From Rhynchonema sp. JSB1_4 (lineage: Eukaryota; Nematoda; Chromadorea; Monhysterida; Xyalidae), in assembly GCA_030248065.1 (NCBI GenBank), contig JASAMV010003322.1, forward strand, positions 31,881-95,880: DNA of 64,000 bases, written 5' to 3'. How positions within the stretch are numbered: the stretch's first letter is position 1; each line of letters begins with the position of its first letter. The translations under genes were made by a program, and so were the position numbers. This document shows, piece by piece, positions 25,265-37,086 of the stretch. The notes under the pieces are model-generated. The model was not told the DNA's origin. It was given only the letters and a program-made list of their open reading frames with translations, and did not search any database.

Positions 25265-26777
25265 CGTGCTGCTAAAAAAACAATACGGTTTGTATGTATG
25301 GTAGTAAAATCACACAAAGCACTCGCGTGGAGGACATCATATTTGTTGGCGTTGCAAAAAACACATGGAACAAAACAAGCAAATAGAAGGTACTGTACAT
25401 ACATGTAGCTAAAACGGCGGATGCACAATGACAACGGATGAAAGCACAGGAACATAACACAATCACACACTGAGTGAGCAGAGCACCATGGGAAGTGATT
25501 TCAGGAAAGGTGCAGTGCGGCAGCAAATTAGAGAACTGTTACTGCCCGTTCGAACCTACTGTAATTTAAGTTAAAGTTATTTACACTCCGCAGTGAAAGA
25601 GAACAAGTTGATTGCAGTTACATTATACTATAACTAAAGCACTCAGCAACCCAGATGTTTCTAGAAGTTATAATAAACCATCACACGTGGTTCAAACATT
25701 GGCAGCACGTAAAACACACTGTCAGATGACCTGGTGTAATAAAACCAAAACCATTTTATGGTCAACCTGGAAAACAAAAATTAATGGTTTGAACGCAAAC
25801 GAAATATGTGTAGTATGTAGTTTTGTGCAAAGGAAGCATGCAGCTGTTTTTCAGGTGTTTTTCCCTGGAAACAAATAAAAGCACGATATTTGGGTCATTT
25901 GAAACCATCTTGCAGCTGAAATTACATTACTGACACCAATTTTCTGTGCACCATCACTCAGACACCGAGTATAATAAAATAGTGAAAATTGAGGTCTTGT
26001 GTCCAAGCACAGGTTGAAAGCAATAACAAATGACAATATCAAGCAGGGTGGTCATTTGACAGATAAAAAACTGAACTCAAAAAGCAAACTGAAACTCAAA
26101 ATCCTGACTTCGAATTCGAATTCAGAGTCGGAGGCAACTTCGGCAAAGTCGCGCTGACGCATTGCTTTTTTGCATCCGTTGTTTTGATGCGCGTTTTGTG
26201 TTTACGTGAACCATCACAATCATACAGAGCAATACTAATTATCGCACATCAATTGCGCAGTTATAAAAACTCAACAACACTCAGAACGACAGCTGCGAAA
26301 CAGAACGACAGCTGCGAAATTTAAGGTTGAGACAGAATTTTCTGTCGCAAATACACCGACACAGGCACAATGACTCTATTATTACACACAGACGATAAAT
26401 GGCTAGTAACTGGTGTTCTGCCACATTCACATTCACATGTGCCTGCACGAACGAAAAAAGCAATCCCAGAAACCTCGTCAAACCAAGAGGGGGCGTTTTT
26501 TTAAAAACCAGCACCTACTGTATGTACCTAGTGTAAATATGATGCGCACCTAATTCTATGTTACATCGAACATAAAGAAAGCTCTGGAAACACCTACACA
26601 CTAGATGAATACTGAACGTGACTTTACACGAACTGCGACTGAAAAAAGTGTACCATCGCATTTACAAAAGCAAGCCTCCGCGAAAAACTAATTCGAGTCA
26701 AAATGTGTCCTGGGAAACCGAGAAAGGGCAAAAAGTGTGCCATCAACAAGAACTGGTTCTTAACGAGTTGCGGTGAA
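25265..26777. other. Gene-free interval
   Basis: AT-rich spacer with no supported gene. It contains the promoter region of the next peptide gene, with the block AACTGGTTCTTAACGAGTTG at about 26752, which is shared with the 35.0-kb gene. Confidence 0.45.
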
Positions 26778-26813
26778 TATAAGCGGGCAGTTTTGGGCCG
26801 GAGAATTTAGTTT
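26778..26813 (+). promoter_or_regulatory. Probable core promoter of the 27.2-kb gene
   Basis: TATAAG at 26778 and TTAGTTT about 30 bp later. The preceding block AACTGGTTCTTAACGAGTTG matches AACTGGTCCTTAATGAGCTG upstream of the 35.0-kb gene (34704 on), where an AATAAAAG box takes the TATA position. Confidence 0.4.
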
Positions 26814-27160
26814 GCCGGAAAGCGCATTTCTGGGTTAGCCGCAGTAAGGAGCAACGTTGTCGCTGCGCCTGATCTTTGCCCAAACATTTTGTCACGTACC
26901 GTAGCTCTTTCATAGTTTCATCGGTGCGAGCGCCGGCTACTGTAGCTCATCTGGTGTCAATTTAATAACTGCATTTGTCCCATTTGTGTAGTTCTTGTAC
27001 GATACCCAACTGGTACTGTTAAGTGTTAACTTAAGCCGACCACCTGCACGAGCGAGCTCTATGACTCAGTCACATTTCCACTCTTTCAATCCTCTCTGTT
27101 CATCTTGCAGCCAATTCCCATTCACTTTCGTTCTTCACCGAACACCCAAATCCAATCAAA

Positions 27161-27535
27161 ATGCGTTGCTCGATCCTGTTGATCGCTCTGGTGGCCATGC
27201 TGGCTCTGAGCACCATTGACGGACCCGCTCAGGCGCTCGCCTGGTGGGGCGGATACGGATGGGGCGGATACCCGTGAGTGCATCATTTAGTTTCGTTGCG
27301 GCTTCTTAATCAAACTTATTTTTTTTAAATTGCTTTCGTGAATGAAACCTACATTCTTGATTCCAGATACTACGGTGGCTACGGGGGCTGGGGCGGCTAT
27401 GGCTGGGGGGGATACCCAGGCTACTACGGCTGGGGGTGGGGGTAAGTATCCTAGACAAATCAACTTGCTTTGTTACACCACAATATTTGAGTAAATCGTT
27501 TCAAACTTGACCTCCGCAATTTCAGCAAGAAATGA
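27161..27535 (+). CDS. Small secreted Gly/Trp/Tyr-rich peptide with GKK tail, three exons
   Basis: Exons 27161-27273, 27367-27441 and 27526-27535 encode 65 residues. The signal peptide is about residues 1-27 (MRCSILLIALVAMLALS start, ending AQALA). The mature peptide is WWGGYGWGGYP, then repeats of YGGYGGWGGYGWGG. Splicing of GG|C to the micro-exon yields the end GWGKK and stop. A Gly followed by two Lys at the very C-terminus is the classical signal for trimming and amidation in neuropeptide processing; whether it is used here is inference. The coding exon is preceded by TTGCAG|CCAATTCCC, conserved in three genes and probably the end of a 5'UTR intron. Confidence 0.85.
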
Positions 27536-27793
27536 GCGGTGCTTCAGTGCTGAGCGTGTTGGATGGTGATTGTCTCACTTTGGCCTCTGAACCCTCGGAA
27601 CCCTCAACCGCCGCAGTTCGCTGTGGCAAAACATAGTCAATCCTGTAGATACCGTAATCTATATGTATAGATTGAAGCTCTTTCATCTCAACTGCCGGCA
27701 ATGTAATTTCCTGTGCAACATCAGCAGCCTAGTATGTCACATACATTGTTGATGTCCCTGTGATAATGTTCTGTCCATATGTAGTCGCCGTTT

Positions 27794-27837
27794 GATAGCA
27801 TCATAGAGCCACTGTCCTACTCTGATGATCAGTTATC
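27794..27837 (+). promoter_or_regulatory. Conserved 3'UTR hairpin
   Basis: GATA pairs with TATC, ATCA with TGAT and AGAG with CTCT, around a CCACTGTCCTA loop. AATAAA follows at 27871, 34 nt on. Confidence 0.8.
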
Positions 27838-27879
27838 ACGGCGAATAATAATTATTGTTAGATTTGAAGAAATAAAAGA

Positions 27880-29975
27880 GCAGAGCACAAGAAATTGGTT
27901 CAAGGTGGTTCTGTAAATTCATAAACAACTGGCAAACGTCTGACGAGACACTTTCTGAACTACAGGCGATACAAAACGAAACAAGTACATACACTGCACG
28001 GAACAGATATTTACTCGACAAAATGAACAACGAGTGTGAAAAAATCAGCAACGTCATGCGGTGTAAACAAGACTAGGCAACCGTGGTCATTCAGTTTATT
28101 CCGCGAATAAAACAGCAACAAGATTGAAAGCGACGCGTAGGTGAAAGCCATAGACGGCTAAAATTACAAGAACACAAATGTATACGTGAGTTACGGTATG
28201 CCTGTGACAGCAATGGCCGTGTAAAATAAGCACTGCAAAAAAAAATAATGACTTCAAGAGCATTTTACCCAATTGCGGTCTCCTGCTCTGTCGGCCTCAC
28301 GCATATTTCCATCAACGAAAATCGCTTAGTTCATGCGTGGTTTTGTAACAACAACATGAAATAATTGAATGTTATGGAACAACCTGAGATGCAAAAGTCA
28401 GATAAACTTTCTGGTAGAGTCACAACTTGTTACAAGAATATTCGCCAAGGGAATAACTGCGGGACAAGCGTTTTGCGGCTGGCTTTTCGCGAGCAGAAAT
28501 TTTGCGTTTCGGAGCAATGCATGTACAGTATGTATACTCTGACAATTCTTTTGGGAGAAACTTTTCAAACGCGTTGCCTGATCCGTAAAGCGCATGATAC
28601 GTGCACTGGCTATAGCGGTCACGTGACTTCCGTAGCCAGTGCACGCATAATGTGCTTTACGGATCAGGCAACGCGGTTGAAAAGTTTCTCCCAAAAGAAT
28701 TGGCAGAGTATATGCACGTGCACGTCAGTTTGGTCTGAAGCTCTTCGGAAATGGTGCCTGAAAAATAAGAGAATGAGATGAACATCAAAACAGAGCACGA
28801 CTAAAGTTATCACAATAAGGTGAGCACAGTTATCAGCATTTGCTTATGGTGACCCAGTACACTTGAACATAATTGGTGGAATAAGAGTATTGCTGAAATT
28901 ATCTTGCACAACGGTGAACGGCTCAACGCACTTATTGAAAATCAAACATCGCTACAGGCCTCGACCACCTTGCTTGCAAAACTTTGCAGCCATCAAGATA
29001 AACTGAAGAGCCGTGATTCGGTGAAACCGTCAACATACAATCAATATATTCAGCACCTACATTTCGTATGGCCGACTCCTGTTCTCAGACCTTTAAGGGA
29101 CATCTCTTGGTTCATCTTTGGTGACATGTCAAAATTTCAACGGGCAAAAAAATACCGGTGCAAATGGGTAACTTCAAAACGTGTTCAGTGTATCCGTCTA
29201 TGTATGTAATCGTCTGTGACCCGCAATTATTTGCCTAAAAACCCGATAGCGTCGTGTCATTTTGGTTAGCCATTCAACTCCGATGAGGGTAGCGTTAAAA
29301 AAACTTGCACACCACGTGGAGAATAATTTGCGAATATCAGATCAATTCGAAGCAGAAATTAGTGTGATGTATGTTTAAAAACTTCATGCTTTCATAAAAA
29401 AACTGAAGTTTGCGTCCATTTTTGATGTGCAACTATGATGTGACCTGGAAACTAAGAGGCAAAAAGTTTGCATCGCAAATCAATGCACATAAACAAACCA
29501 CTCATGAATAACACAGTAAGTCAAAATGTCAAAGTTTTCTACGCATATACAATGTTCAAATACCCGATTCAATGAAATGACAAAAAACCAAACTGCACTG
29601 AAATTCGCGAAATTCACTTTGTTGTCGCATGTTGCCTTCAAAGAAACCTTCGTACCTATTTGGCTGCCACACTTGACTCAGCCCACCTTAGCACAGTCCA
29701 ACACAAAGAAGTTGCACGTGTCAGGCAAAACCGGTATAATTGGGTAACATCACCCTGACCAAAGGTGCAGAATGACAATATAATTGTCATATGCAACTAT
29801 TGGTCCACTTCACATCTAATTTGACTTGGAAACCAAGCGCAAAATGTGAGCAGACATAGAGGCAAAAAGCGCTGCTGAGATGATTTTAATATCAGAACAT
29901 AAAATTGTCAGACAAGGTCTGCTTGAAGCCGACATTCACCGAGGAAAAAAGCACAGGAAACAAAACAGGTTCAGT
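27880..29975. other. Gene-free interval
   Basis: It contains the near-perfect hairpin element at 28534-28711 and repeated upstream-type blocks (GACCTGGAAACTAAGAGGCAAAAAG near 29440; GACTTGGAAACCAAGCGCAAAA near 29820) that may be promoter-derived duplications. No gene is supported. Confidence 0.45.
28534..28711. mobile_element. Hairpin MITE, arms of about 80 bp
   Basis: The first half (ATACTCTGACAATTCTTTTG to TAGCGGTCACG) is mirrored by the second (CCGTAGCCAGTGCACGC to CAGAGTAT) with few mismatches, so nearly the whole 178 bp can fold as one hairpin. The open frames on both strands across it are simply this palindrome read twice. Confidence 0.85.
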
Positions 29976-29979
29976 GGCG

Positions 29980-30015
29980 CATAAAAGAACGCGATTTTGG
30001 TAAGAGAAATCAGTT
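29980..30015 (+). promoter_or_regulatory. TATA-like/initiator core promoter of the 30.5-kb gene
   Basis: CATAAAA at 29980-29986 and ATCAGTT at 30009-30015, 29 bp apart, matching the family arrangement. Confidence 0.55.
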
Positions 30016-30506
30016 GATACTGGAGACGACTTTGGTTTCTTTTGCCTATATGTTAACGTGACTTGACAGACATGGTGAAAGCCCTCAGTTCATAGGTCCT
30101 TTCTTGTTTTGTTACGGAACAGCAACCAGCTTTCTGGGCACAACCGGCCCGCTTTACTTAATTTCACCAGATGTGACACCCCAGCTCGCCGACCGAGAGT
30201 ATGCTGGGGTGACACGAGGCGCCAGTCGCAAGTTTTGTCAACTTTTATTCAAGCGCCTTCATTTCATGAGTGTATCCCGGCGCCTGAGCACGTGCAGACG
30301 CCGCGCACGTAGAATGTTCATTCCGTGTCCCTGCAACGAATGAACGGTACTGAGTTGTTCAGAGGCACGTTCACACTCAGAGTCATGCGCGCTGATGCAC
30401 CTGTACAGCAGGTATCTGCCACTTAAGAGAAGCCCAATGTGTCCGTCCATTTGCAGCCAGTTCCCAATCACTCACGTTCTTCACCGAACACGCAAATCCA
30501 GCCAAA

Positions 30507-31611
30507 ATGCGTTGCTCGATACTGTTGATCGCTCTGGTGGCCATGCTGGCGTTGAGCACCATTGACGGACCCGCTCAGGCGCTCGCCTGGTGGGGCGGAT
30601 ATGGATGGGGCGGGTATGTCATACGTTTCCATCCATCGTTTAAGCTCCCTTTCTCTGCTGAAAGCTAAAAACTTGGGGTGTGCCCTTTGCTGGCATCCCT
30701 GTCGCCTGCGGTCGGTGTCGGGTTTGACGTTGACTTTGGCACAATTTTCTTTGTTCATGTCACAGTGCTATGAGGTCAGCAGTCAGTCCCTTTTGCGCAC
30801 TGACTGTACAGCACACACGTGTGTTATGCATAGACACCCACGTGGCCAGCTGGCTGAGGGCCAATGGATGTGTGTGTTACACAACAACATGTAGATCCCA
30901 AGTCAAAGTCAAACCCAAATCAATCCCTACCCGTATCCCAGCAAAGTGCGTACCACCCTTGGCGTACATATCGCCGCCGTCGCGCGCAAATGGCCTATCT
31001 GCCATTTTTACGAAAATGAGTTTTTCACCTCAATGGATCCATGTTGTGACAAGCCAACTTTTCCCGAAAGTTTTAATTGAAAGAACTTAGTCTTTTCAGA
31101 GATATGGCCTGAGGTCACAATGGCCTATCTGAAGTCAAGTCGCGACCGCGAGGCAATGGCCTATCTGACATAGGCCATAAGTGTCAATGGCCTATGTGCA
31201 CATAGGCCATTGTTGTCAATGGCCTATCTTGACACAGCCCTTTCTTGTCGTTGGCCTATCTGATAATTTAGCTTGTGATGGAGCCTTTTATGACATTGTC
31301 GTGCGGAAAGTGATTTGTTGTTTGGTAATTACATAATGTCCGTTCACATAGTTGTGCCGTTTGACGTAAACTGTACGCAAACGCAACCAATTTGATCGAA
31401 GAACCCTTTCAGATACCCGGGCTACGGCTATGGTGGCTATGGTGGCTATGGAGGCTATGGCTGGGGCGGCTACAGTGGCTACGGAGGCTGGGGTGGTTAC
31501 CCAGGATATGGGGGATACGGCGGATACTGGGGGTATGTCGTTTCGTCAATTTAGTTTAACATAACAATCGATACTGTACCTAAACTTTAATTTTTCAGCA
31601 AGAAGAAATGA
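30507..31611 (+). CDS. Small secreted Gly/Tyr/Trp-rich peptide with GKKK tail, three exons
   Basis: Exons 30507-30613, 31413-31532 and 31599-31611 encode 79 residues, the longest of this subfamily. The signal peptide is nearly identical to those at 27.2 and 35.0 kb. Exon 2 carries tandem GYGGYGGYGGYGWGGY-type repeats followed by GGYWG. The micro-exon adds three Lys and stop, so the precursor ends YWGKKK. The first intron is unusually large for the family (799 bp) and holds a cluster of AATGGCCTATCTG motifs with a perfect 28-bp palindrome. The coding exon follows TTTGCAG|CCAGTTCCC. The shared hairpin is in the 3'UTR. Confidence 0.85.
30990..31262. repeat. AATGGCCTATCTG motif cluster with a perfect 28-bp palindrome
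   Basis: Six forward copies of (A)TGGCCTATSTG-type words lie near 30990, 31117, 31154, 31186, 31218 and 31251, with inverted ATAGGCCAT copies near 31170 and 31202. The segment 31185-31212 is an exact palindrome with half-site CAATGGCCTATGTG. It is intronic. Confidence 0.85.
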
Positions 31612-31883
31612 GCGGTGCTATTGTGCTAAGCGTGTGTGATTGTGATTTTCTCTCTTTTGCCTATGGACCCTTTGTCCCCTCAACAGCTACAGCTCGCTGT
31701 GGCTAAAACCAGTTATCGCTGTGGACATGCAGCGATCTCACACTGGCATAGACCATAATCTCAATTCTGAACTGCCGGCAATTTTGTTTCATGACCAAAC
31801 AGCCTAGTATGTCACAGATGAATTGTTTAATCCTTAATCCTTAACCTGTCATTGTGATATTTTGTCTATCCTAATGGTTGTCA

Positions 31884-31927
31884 GATAACATCATAGAGCC
31901 CCTGTACCACTCTCATGATCAGCTATC
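31884..31927 (+). promoter_or_regulatory. Conserved 3'UTR hairpin
   Basis: GATA pairs with TATC, ATCAT with ATGAT and AGAG with CTCT (single C bulge), around a CCCCTGTACCA loop. A variant signal, GATAAA, lies at 31950. Confidence 0.8.
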
Positions 31928-32745
31928 ACAACGTTAACAAGTCTTAGAAGATAAAACTGCAGATAACAACAATTGCGGTTGTCGGTCGTTTGTTAGGGCT
32001 CATTGGCCTCACAGACGAAAAGCCAGAATTCAGTGAATCACATCACAACTTTTGAGCAATGAGAACCAATTGTGGAGCAAATGAACCCCCATATCACGTT
32101 AGGCGTTCTTCATTGACGGAAAACCACTAATACCCCGATAACAATGCCTGATCGGGATCAGGGTTTGTAATCGAGATCACGATTTTGGTTTTCTGTCACG
32201 GTACAAATGCTCCGGATCGGTATTCCGGGATCCGGACGAGGTTCGAGCAGTATGTCAGACGGAATATCTGAGCTCTGACGTAGAAGCAAACGTAGCACAC
32301 TATCAGCATGTGACGATAGCACATCCATACAGGGCTGCATCCAAATTGTCAAAAAGGTCAGAAAACAGCGGCTACAGGAGTACACACGTACGATATAACT
32401 TTGAATTATTGACTGAGCGACACTGCAAAACCGAAAGAAGAGGGGTTATGTGTTAACGTTAAGAAAAATTTTAAGATAGAAATGCATACACGATTCGAGG
32501 TTATGGTTTGCGATAGGTCTAGCAGAATAGGAATATGCGGACGAATTTCAGCTTCTGTCTTTTGATCTTTGTGACAGGTGAAAGATAATTGGGTGCGGGT
32601 GGGACCGATCAGGTGCGTACGTGCTTCAGCGTGAGAGACGAGAGAACAACCTAAAAGCACCGTACGCGATCAAGTTGTTGCACTACCTGCATGCTTTGGT
32701 CGTTGGTTTTTTTAAATAATTTGGGAAAGGACGGGGTCATGGAAA

Positions 32746-32803
32746 CAGTTTGGGTTATATATGTACCTCACAAGCAGTTTGGGTTATATATGTACCTCAC
32801 AAG
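32746..32803 (+). repeat. 29-bp tandem duplication
   Basis: Two exact adjacent copies of a unit starting CAGTTTGGGTTATATATGTA and ending CCTCACAAG. Confidence 0.95.
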
Positions 32804-33337
32804 CATGTAACGCAATGCATTTGAGTTTCATGTGCGGCACACTACACCACCTTCATAGTGATCCCCTATGTGTAGCGGTACGAACATGAAACGTATAGAA
32901 TTTTCATTGGTTCTAATAACGCAAGTTCCCGTTCATGTAACAAAAAGGCGAAAGACCGCAGGTGCCATTATTTTAGAACCTGTGATACTTGCCTGCGTTA
33001 TAGTTGCGCTCATTTACTCCACACTGCAGGTAGATTACAGCTTGCCGCCTGTTCCCATAAGTGTCACGCATAACGTAACGGGGAACAAATCCCTGGGTGC
33101 GGTCTAAAAACAAATTTTGCTTAAAAAAACGCCAAGGCGAGAACACAGTGCATGCAAATAATCTACATATTGGAGCATTTCTTTGCATAAAAAACGAAAG
33201 GCACAGATCGCGAGCAGCAGCAGCCAGCTTTACGGCAGCTCAACAGCTGTATGTGGCCAAGTCAAGCAACGCAAGTCAAGGCAGGTGACCAGCCGGTCAC
33301 AGAGAACTGGATTTGACGCGGACTGCATGGTAATGTG

Positions 33338-34009
33338 CAGGGTTGGGCAAAAAAAAGTTTCTTTAAAAAATTTAAAAAAAGGCTTTTGAAAAAAAATTTT
33401 TTTAATTCTTTCGGGGGAACAAAATGTTCTAAAACGTCAAAAAATGACCTTTTTGGGGGTTATTTTTTGTCATTTTTTTTCAAGGGTCGAAAAATTTTCT
33501 TCACAAAATCACCTTTGGGGCATGTATTTCGTACTTAAGATGCCCCAAATGATGTTATTATACCTTACCGTGATACATGGTACACAGTGTGCAATGTATC
33601 TACATGGTACTTCGATGTCATACCCCATCAGGTCGGTCATATACTGATTCAGCTATCCGACAAGTATTTCTGTAGCTTATATTCTCAATTCTGTGTGGTT
33701 TATGAGTGAATCTTGCTTATTCGATCACAAACTGTTGTGTCTGATACCACAGAGCAGCAATCATCGGTCCATATCAAGCACAGACTGTTGGATCGCACCG
33801 AAATGACGTAAACACCCTTCATAAGTGATGCAAACCAAGTCACACAAGTGACTTGTCAGTGACTTGTCAATTAAAGTTGCATTTTTTCGCGTTTTTGCGC
33901 GTTTTTTAGGCAAATTTGGTAAAATTTCCCCGAATCTCAGACTTTTTAAACAAAATTTTTAAACTTTTTTAAAAAACGAAACTTGTTAAAAAAAATTTTT
34001 TTAACCCTG
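33338..34009. mobile_element. hAT-like MITE, 672 bp
   Basis: It starts CAGGGTTGGGCAAAAAA and ends TTTTTTTAACCCTG, with a perfect 8-bp duplication, GTAATGTG, at 33330-33337 and 34010-34017. The interior is A/T-rich and noncoding. Confidence 0.9.
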
Positions 34010-34994
34010 GTAATGTGCTCCATTTGCTGTGTGTTTCAGTCACTGTTTGTGTTTCACGGCTGTGCATGTAATGGGTGTGAGTGTGCGCAACGCGTGCACG
34101 CAGCCGTAATCCGTTCCCCGAAAAATCAGAACATTCTTCAATTAATGACGTCGACTAGCAAAATGCAGTGTCAAATGTTTTTTTCGAGCGTTCGCGCATA
34201 TAAATTTCGAGGAAATTTTTGCTGCGCACAATAGAAAAAAGAATATGCTGATCAAATTTGACTCAAACAAAATGATGAGCCTTTCTAACGTGAACGACGT
34301 GTGTAACGATCCAAAAAAAGTGGGAGCAAAAAGCGTACGTTGCATTTTAAAATTAAAGCAAGGACTAAACGAATGCAAGACAAAATATCTTATTTGTGCT
34401 GGCATATAGCATGAGCACGTGGGCATGCGAATGCTAAATTCGTTATTTTCTCCCATTCATGTGCCTTCAGTGCCGGTTTCGTTCACAAGGCGTCACATAA
34501 CCGCACCACAAATAACAAGTATCGAAATGGTGCTTTCTAAAACTCATTGCCCTAGAAAACTTTCGCAAAATTTGAGCACATTAAGGAACACAGAGATAAA
34601 AAAAGCTCATTGGTGTTACTAAAAGACAACGTGAGCACAACTTTGAGATGAATCTTGATTGAGTCAAAGAAACGTTGGGAATAAAAAATCCACGAAACAA
34701 AACTGGTCCTTAATGAGCTGGAGTGAATAAAAGCGAGCGGTTTTCGTCAAAGAACTCAGATGCAACTCGAGGTATCCCAGAGTTTTCTGCTTGGTTTGTC
34801 AAAAAGCAGCTGTCAGAAGTATGTAGATGGAACGACTAGAGTACGGTACCGGTCAGTGACTGGCCTTTTGCGAGTGCTTTGCCTGCCAGTTTGACCAAAA
34901 AACGAAACGCGTGTGACAAGACAATATTTTCCGTCGATTTGCAGCCAATTCCCATTCACTCACGTTCTTCACCGAACACCCAAATCCAATCAAA

Positions 34995-35432
34995 ATGCGT
35001 TGCTCGATCCTGTTGATCGCTCTGGTGGCCATGCTGGCTTTCAGCACCATTGACGGACCCGCTCAGGCGCTCGCCTACTGGGGATGGGGAGGGTGAGTTA
35101 TACCTCTTTATCTAGAGTTTGGAAGTCTCTGATGCATACGTTTATTTATGGAGCTAATTTAAGCCCTGCGCTTTGTAGGTACAGCTTTGTATGTACGTTT
35201 ATGATTTACACAATGTGATTTGATTTGATCACAAACATTTGAATCTTTCAGATATGGCGGCTACGGCTGGGGTGGCTACGGGGGCTGGGGCGGCTATGGC
35301 TGGGGCGGATACCCAGGCTACTACGGCTGGGGGTGGGGGTAAGTATCCTAGACAAATCAACTTGCTTTGTTACACCACAATATTTGAGTAAATCGTTTCA
35401 AACTTGACCTCCGCAATTTCAGCAAGAAATGA
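34995..35432 (+). CDS. Small secreted Gly/Trp/Tyr-rich peptide with GKK tail, three exons
   Basis: Exons 34995-35092, 35252-35338 and 35423-35432 encode 64 residues. The signal peptide differs from the 27.2-kb gene by a single visible substitution (AFST for ALST). The mature region begins YWGWGG and continues YGGYGWGGYGGWGGYGWGG, ending GWGKK. From late exon 2 through intron 2 into the 3'UTR the sequence is essentially identical to 27.4-27.6 kb, while intron 1 is unrelated. This points to gene conversion or a recent partial duplication. The upstream TTTGCAG|CCAATTCCC junction is also shared. Confidence 0.85.
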
Positions 35433-35724
35433 GCGGTGCTTCAGTGGTGAGCGTGTTGGATGGTGATTGTCTCGCTTTGGCCTCTGGACCCTCGGAACCC
35501 TCAACCGCTGTAGTTATCTGTGAAAAACCACGTCAACCCTGTAGGTACGGTGATGTACAGTATGTGTATAGACTGTAACCTCCTTAATCTCAAATGCCGG
35601 CATTATAGCTTCATGTGATTGACCAAAAACCTAGTATGTCACAAGCACATCGTTTAGTTAGGCATCACGGCCAATACCTATGACTTTGTTATTGTGATAT
35701 TCTGTCTATCCCTAGATGTTGTCA

Positions 35725-35795
35725 GATAGCGTCATAGAGCACCTGTACCGCCCTTATGATCAGTTATCACAGCGACTAAACACATGTAGAATAAA
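35725..35795 (+). terminator. Conserved 3'UTR hairpin and poly(A) signal
   Basis: Hairpin 35725-35768: GATA pairs with TATC and GTCATA with TATGAT (one G-U), with a weaker upper stem. The loop contains CCTGTACC. AATAAA is at 35790-35795, 22 nt after the hairpin. Confidence 0.75.
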
Positions 35796-35799
35796 ACAG

Positions 35800-36940
35800 C
35801 ATCTCATATGTCGAACGGAAGCATTTAATGTGCAAACTACTAAGGACCGCAAGAACCATCATTAAATGAACAGATGACATAACAACTTAAAATAACGTCA
35901 TAGAATAATAAAAAGTCAACATCGAAACCTCTTTTAGCTGCGAAGTACCTTGCTGATTGTGCCTGCCTCATGGGCATGGCCAATGGAGGGACAACTGCAG
36001 CACGAACTAACTCGTGGACATGATATACATATACGAGACAAAGATGAGGAAAAGCGTGAGAAAGACACAGACCCCGTGACATTTTAACACAACTATAAAT
36101 TGAGATGCACTGCAAACTGTTACTGGGTTGACGAATGGCTCTCACAGATCATGACGTGCAGACTATTTTCGTGGCACAATCTACTAACCGTCACAGTACG
36201 AAAATAATGATGCAATGCGTACATTAACGAACGTTAGAAATTAACACGTGGCTAATCAGTCCTAGGACCACCTAAGTCCACACTAAGTCACGAAGTGGCA
36301 GGTATCGGTACCAGGGTTGAGCAAAAAAACGACGGCGCGTTTTCTTAAAAAAACGACTTTTTTAAAAAACCTCTGGGTCGTTTTTCGTTTTTTTAAATCC
36401 TGAATTTAATTGCTTTTCCCTTTTTTTCACTGAAAGTACCCTGATTTTCAAGGAAAATCAATTTTTTGTTCCATTTTTGAAATTTTCGACCAATTTTTAC
36501 TTTGTCGAGATACGTCGATATACGGAGTGTGACTTTCAATGTTGACGCCGGCCAAAGTTGGTCCCATGATGCGGGTCTGATATGGGATCTTAACAACTCG
36601 CTAGAAAAGGGTTGAAACCCGTTTATTTAGCCTCAGAACACATAGAATTAATTCATTTAACCACGTTTTCTTCCCAACATGAGCGTTTTCCAATTTTTTG
36701 GGGCATTATTTGGTCATCTGGGCGTTTTAAAAAAACGTTTTTTTTATTTTTTTAAAAAATGATTTTTTTGAAAAAAAACGTTTTTTGCCCAACCCTGATC
36801 GATACACCGTGGCATCGATTTTGTCAGTTAATATGACTGATCAAAGTCTATCAATGAGAGGACCGAATTTTGATTAACTTCGTTGACGGGTAATAACGGG
36901 GAGCGCATGTACATTCCAAAATCCTTTGTGAACAAAAAAT
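35800..36940. other. Gene-free interval
   Basis: AT-rich spacer with one hAT-like element at 36312-36797. No gene is supported. Confidence 0.45.
36312..36797. mobile_element. hAT-like MITE, 486 bp
   Basis: It starts CAGGGTTGAGCAAAAAA and ends TTTTTTGCCCAACCCTG. The flanking duplication is ATCGGTAC and ATCGATAC (one mismatch). The interior matches the element at 17784-18302. Confidence 0.9.
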
Positions 36941-36945
36941 GGCTT

Positions 36946-37017
36946 TCTTCGACTGGTGCGCGAACCCAGATCCTCCGCCTAACCGGGGCATTGCTCTACC
37001 AACTGAGCTATCGAAGT
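36946..37017 (-). pseudogene. tRNA-like sequence (degenerate)
   Basis: Read on the minus strand, this 72-nt stretch has a canonical D-arm (TAGCTCAGTTGGTAGAGC). It has a six-of-seven paired acceptor (ACTTCGA with TCGAAGA) and a T-arm of the form CTGGG-TTCGCGC-ACCAG. The anticodon loop lacks U33 and the T-arm closing pair is a mismatch, so it is probably a tRNA pseudogene or a SINE head rather than a working gene. It ends about 70 bp before the truncated retroelement. Confidence 0.6.
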
Positions 37018-37086
37018 GCCTGCCCTTGGACGCAAAGTTTTTGGTCATATACATACGTAACCTACATGCATATACCATACGCATAT

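Larger units (their letters stand above)
31960..34690. other. Gene-free interval
   Basis: It contains a 29-bp tandem duplication at 32746-32803 and a 672-bp hAT-like element at 33338-34009. No gene is supported. Confidence 0.45.

Noticed and set aside
28365..28781. 138-codon plus and 98-codon minus frames with similar sequences
   Set aside because: Both come from the two arms of the hairpin element at 28534-28711.
36883..37086. N-terminal 68 codons continuous with the retroelement frame
   Set aside because: They read through the antisense tRNA-like sequence and have no RT motifs, so the continuity is fortuitous.
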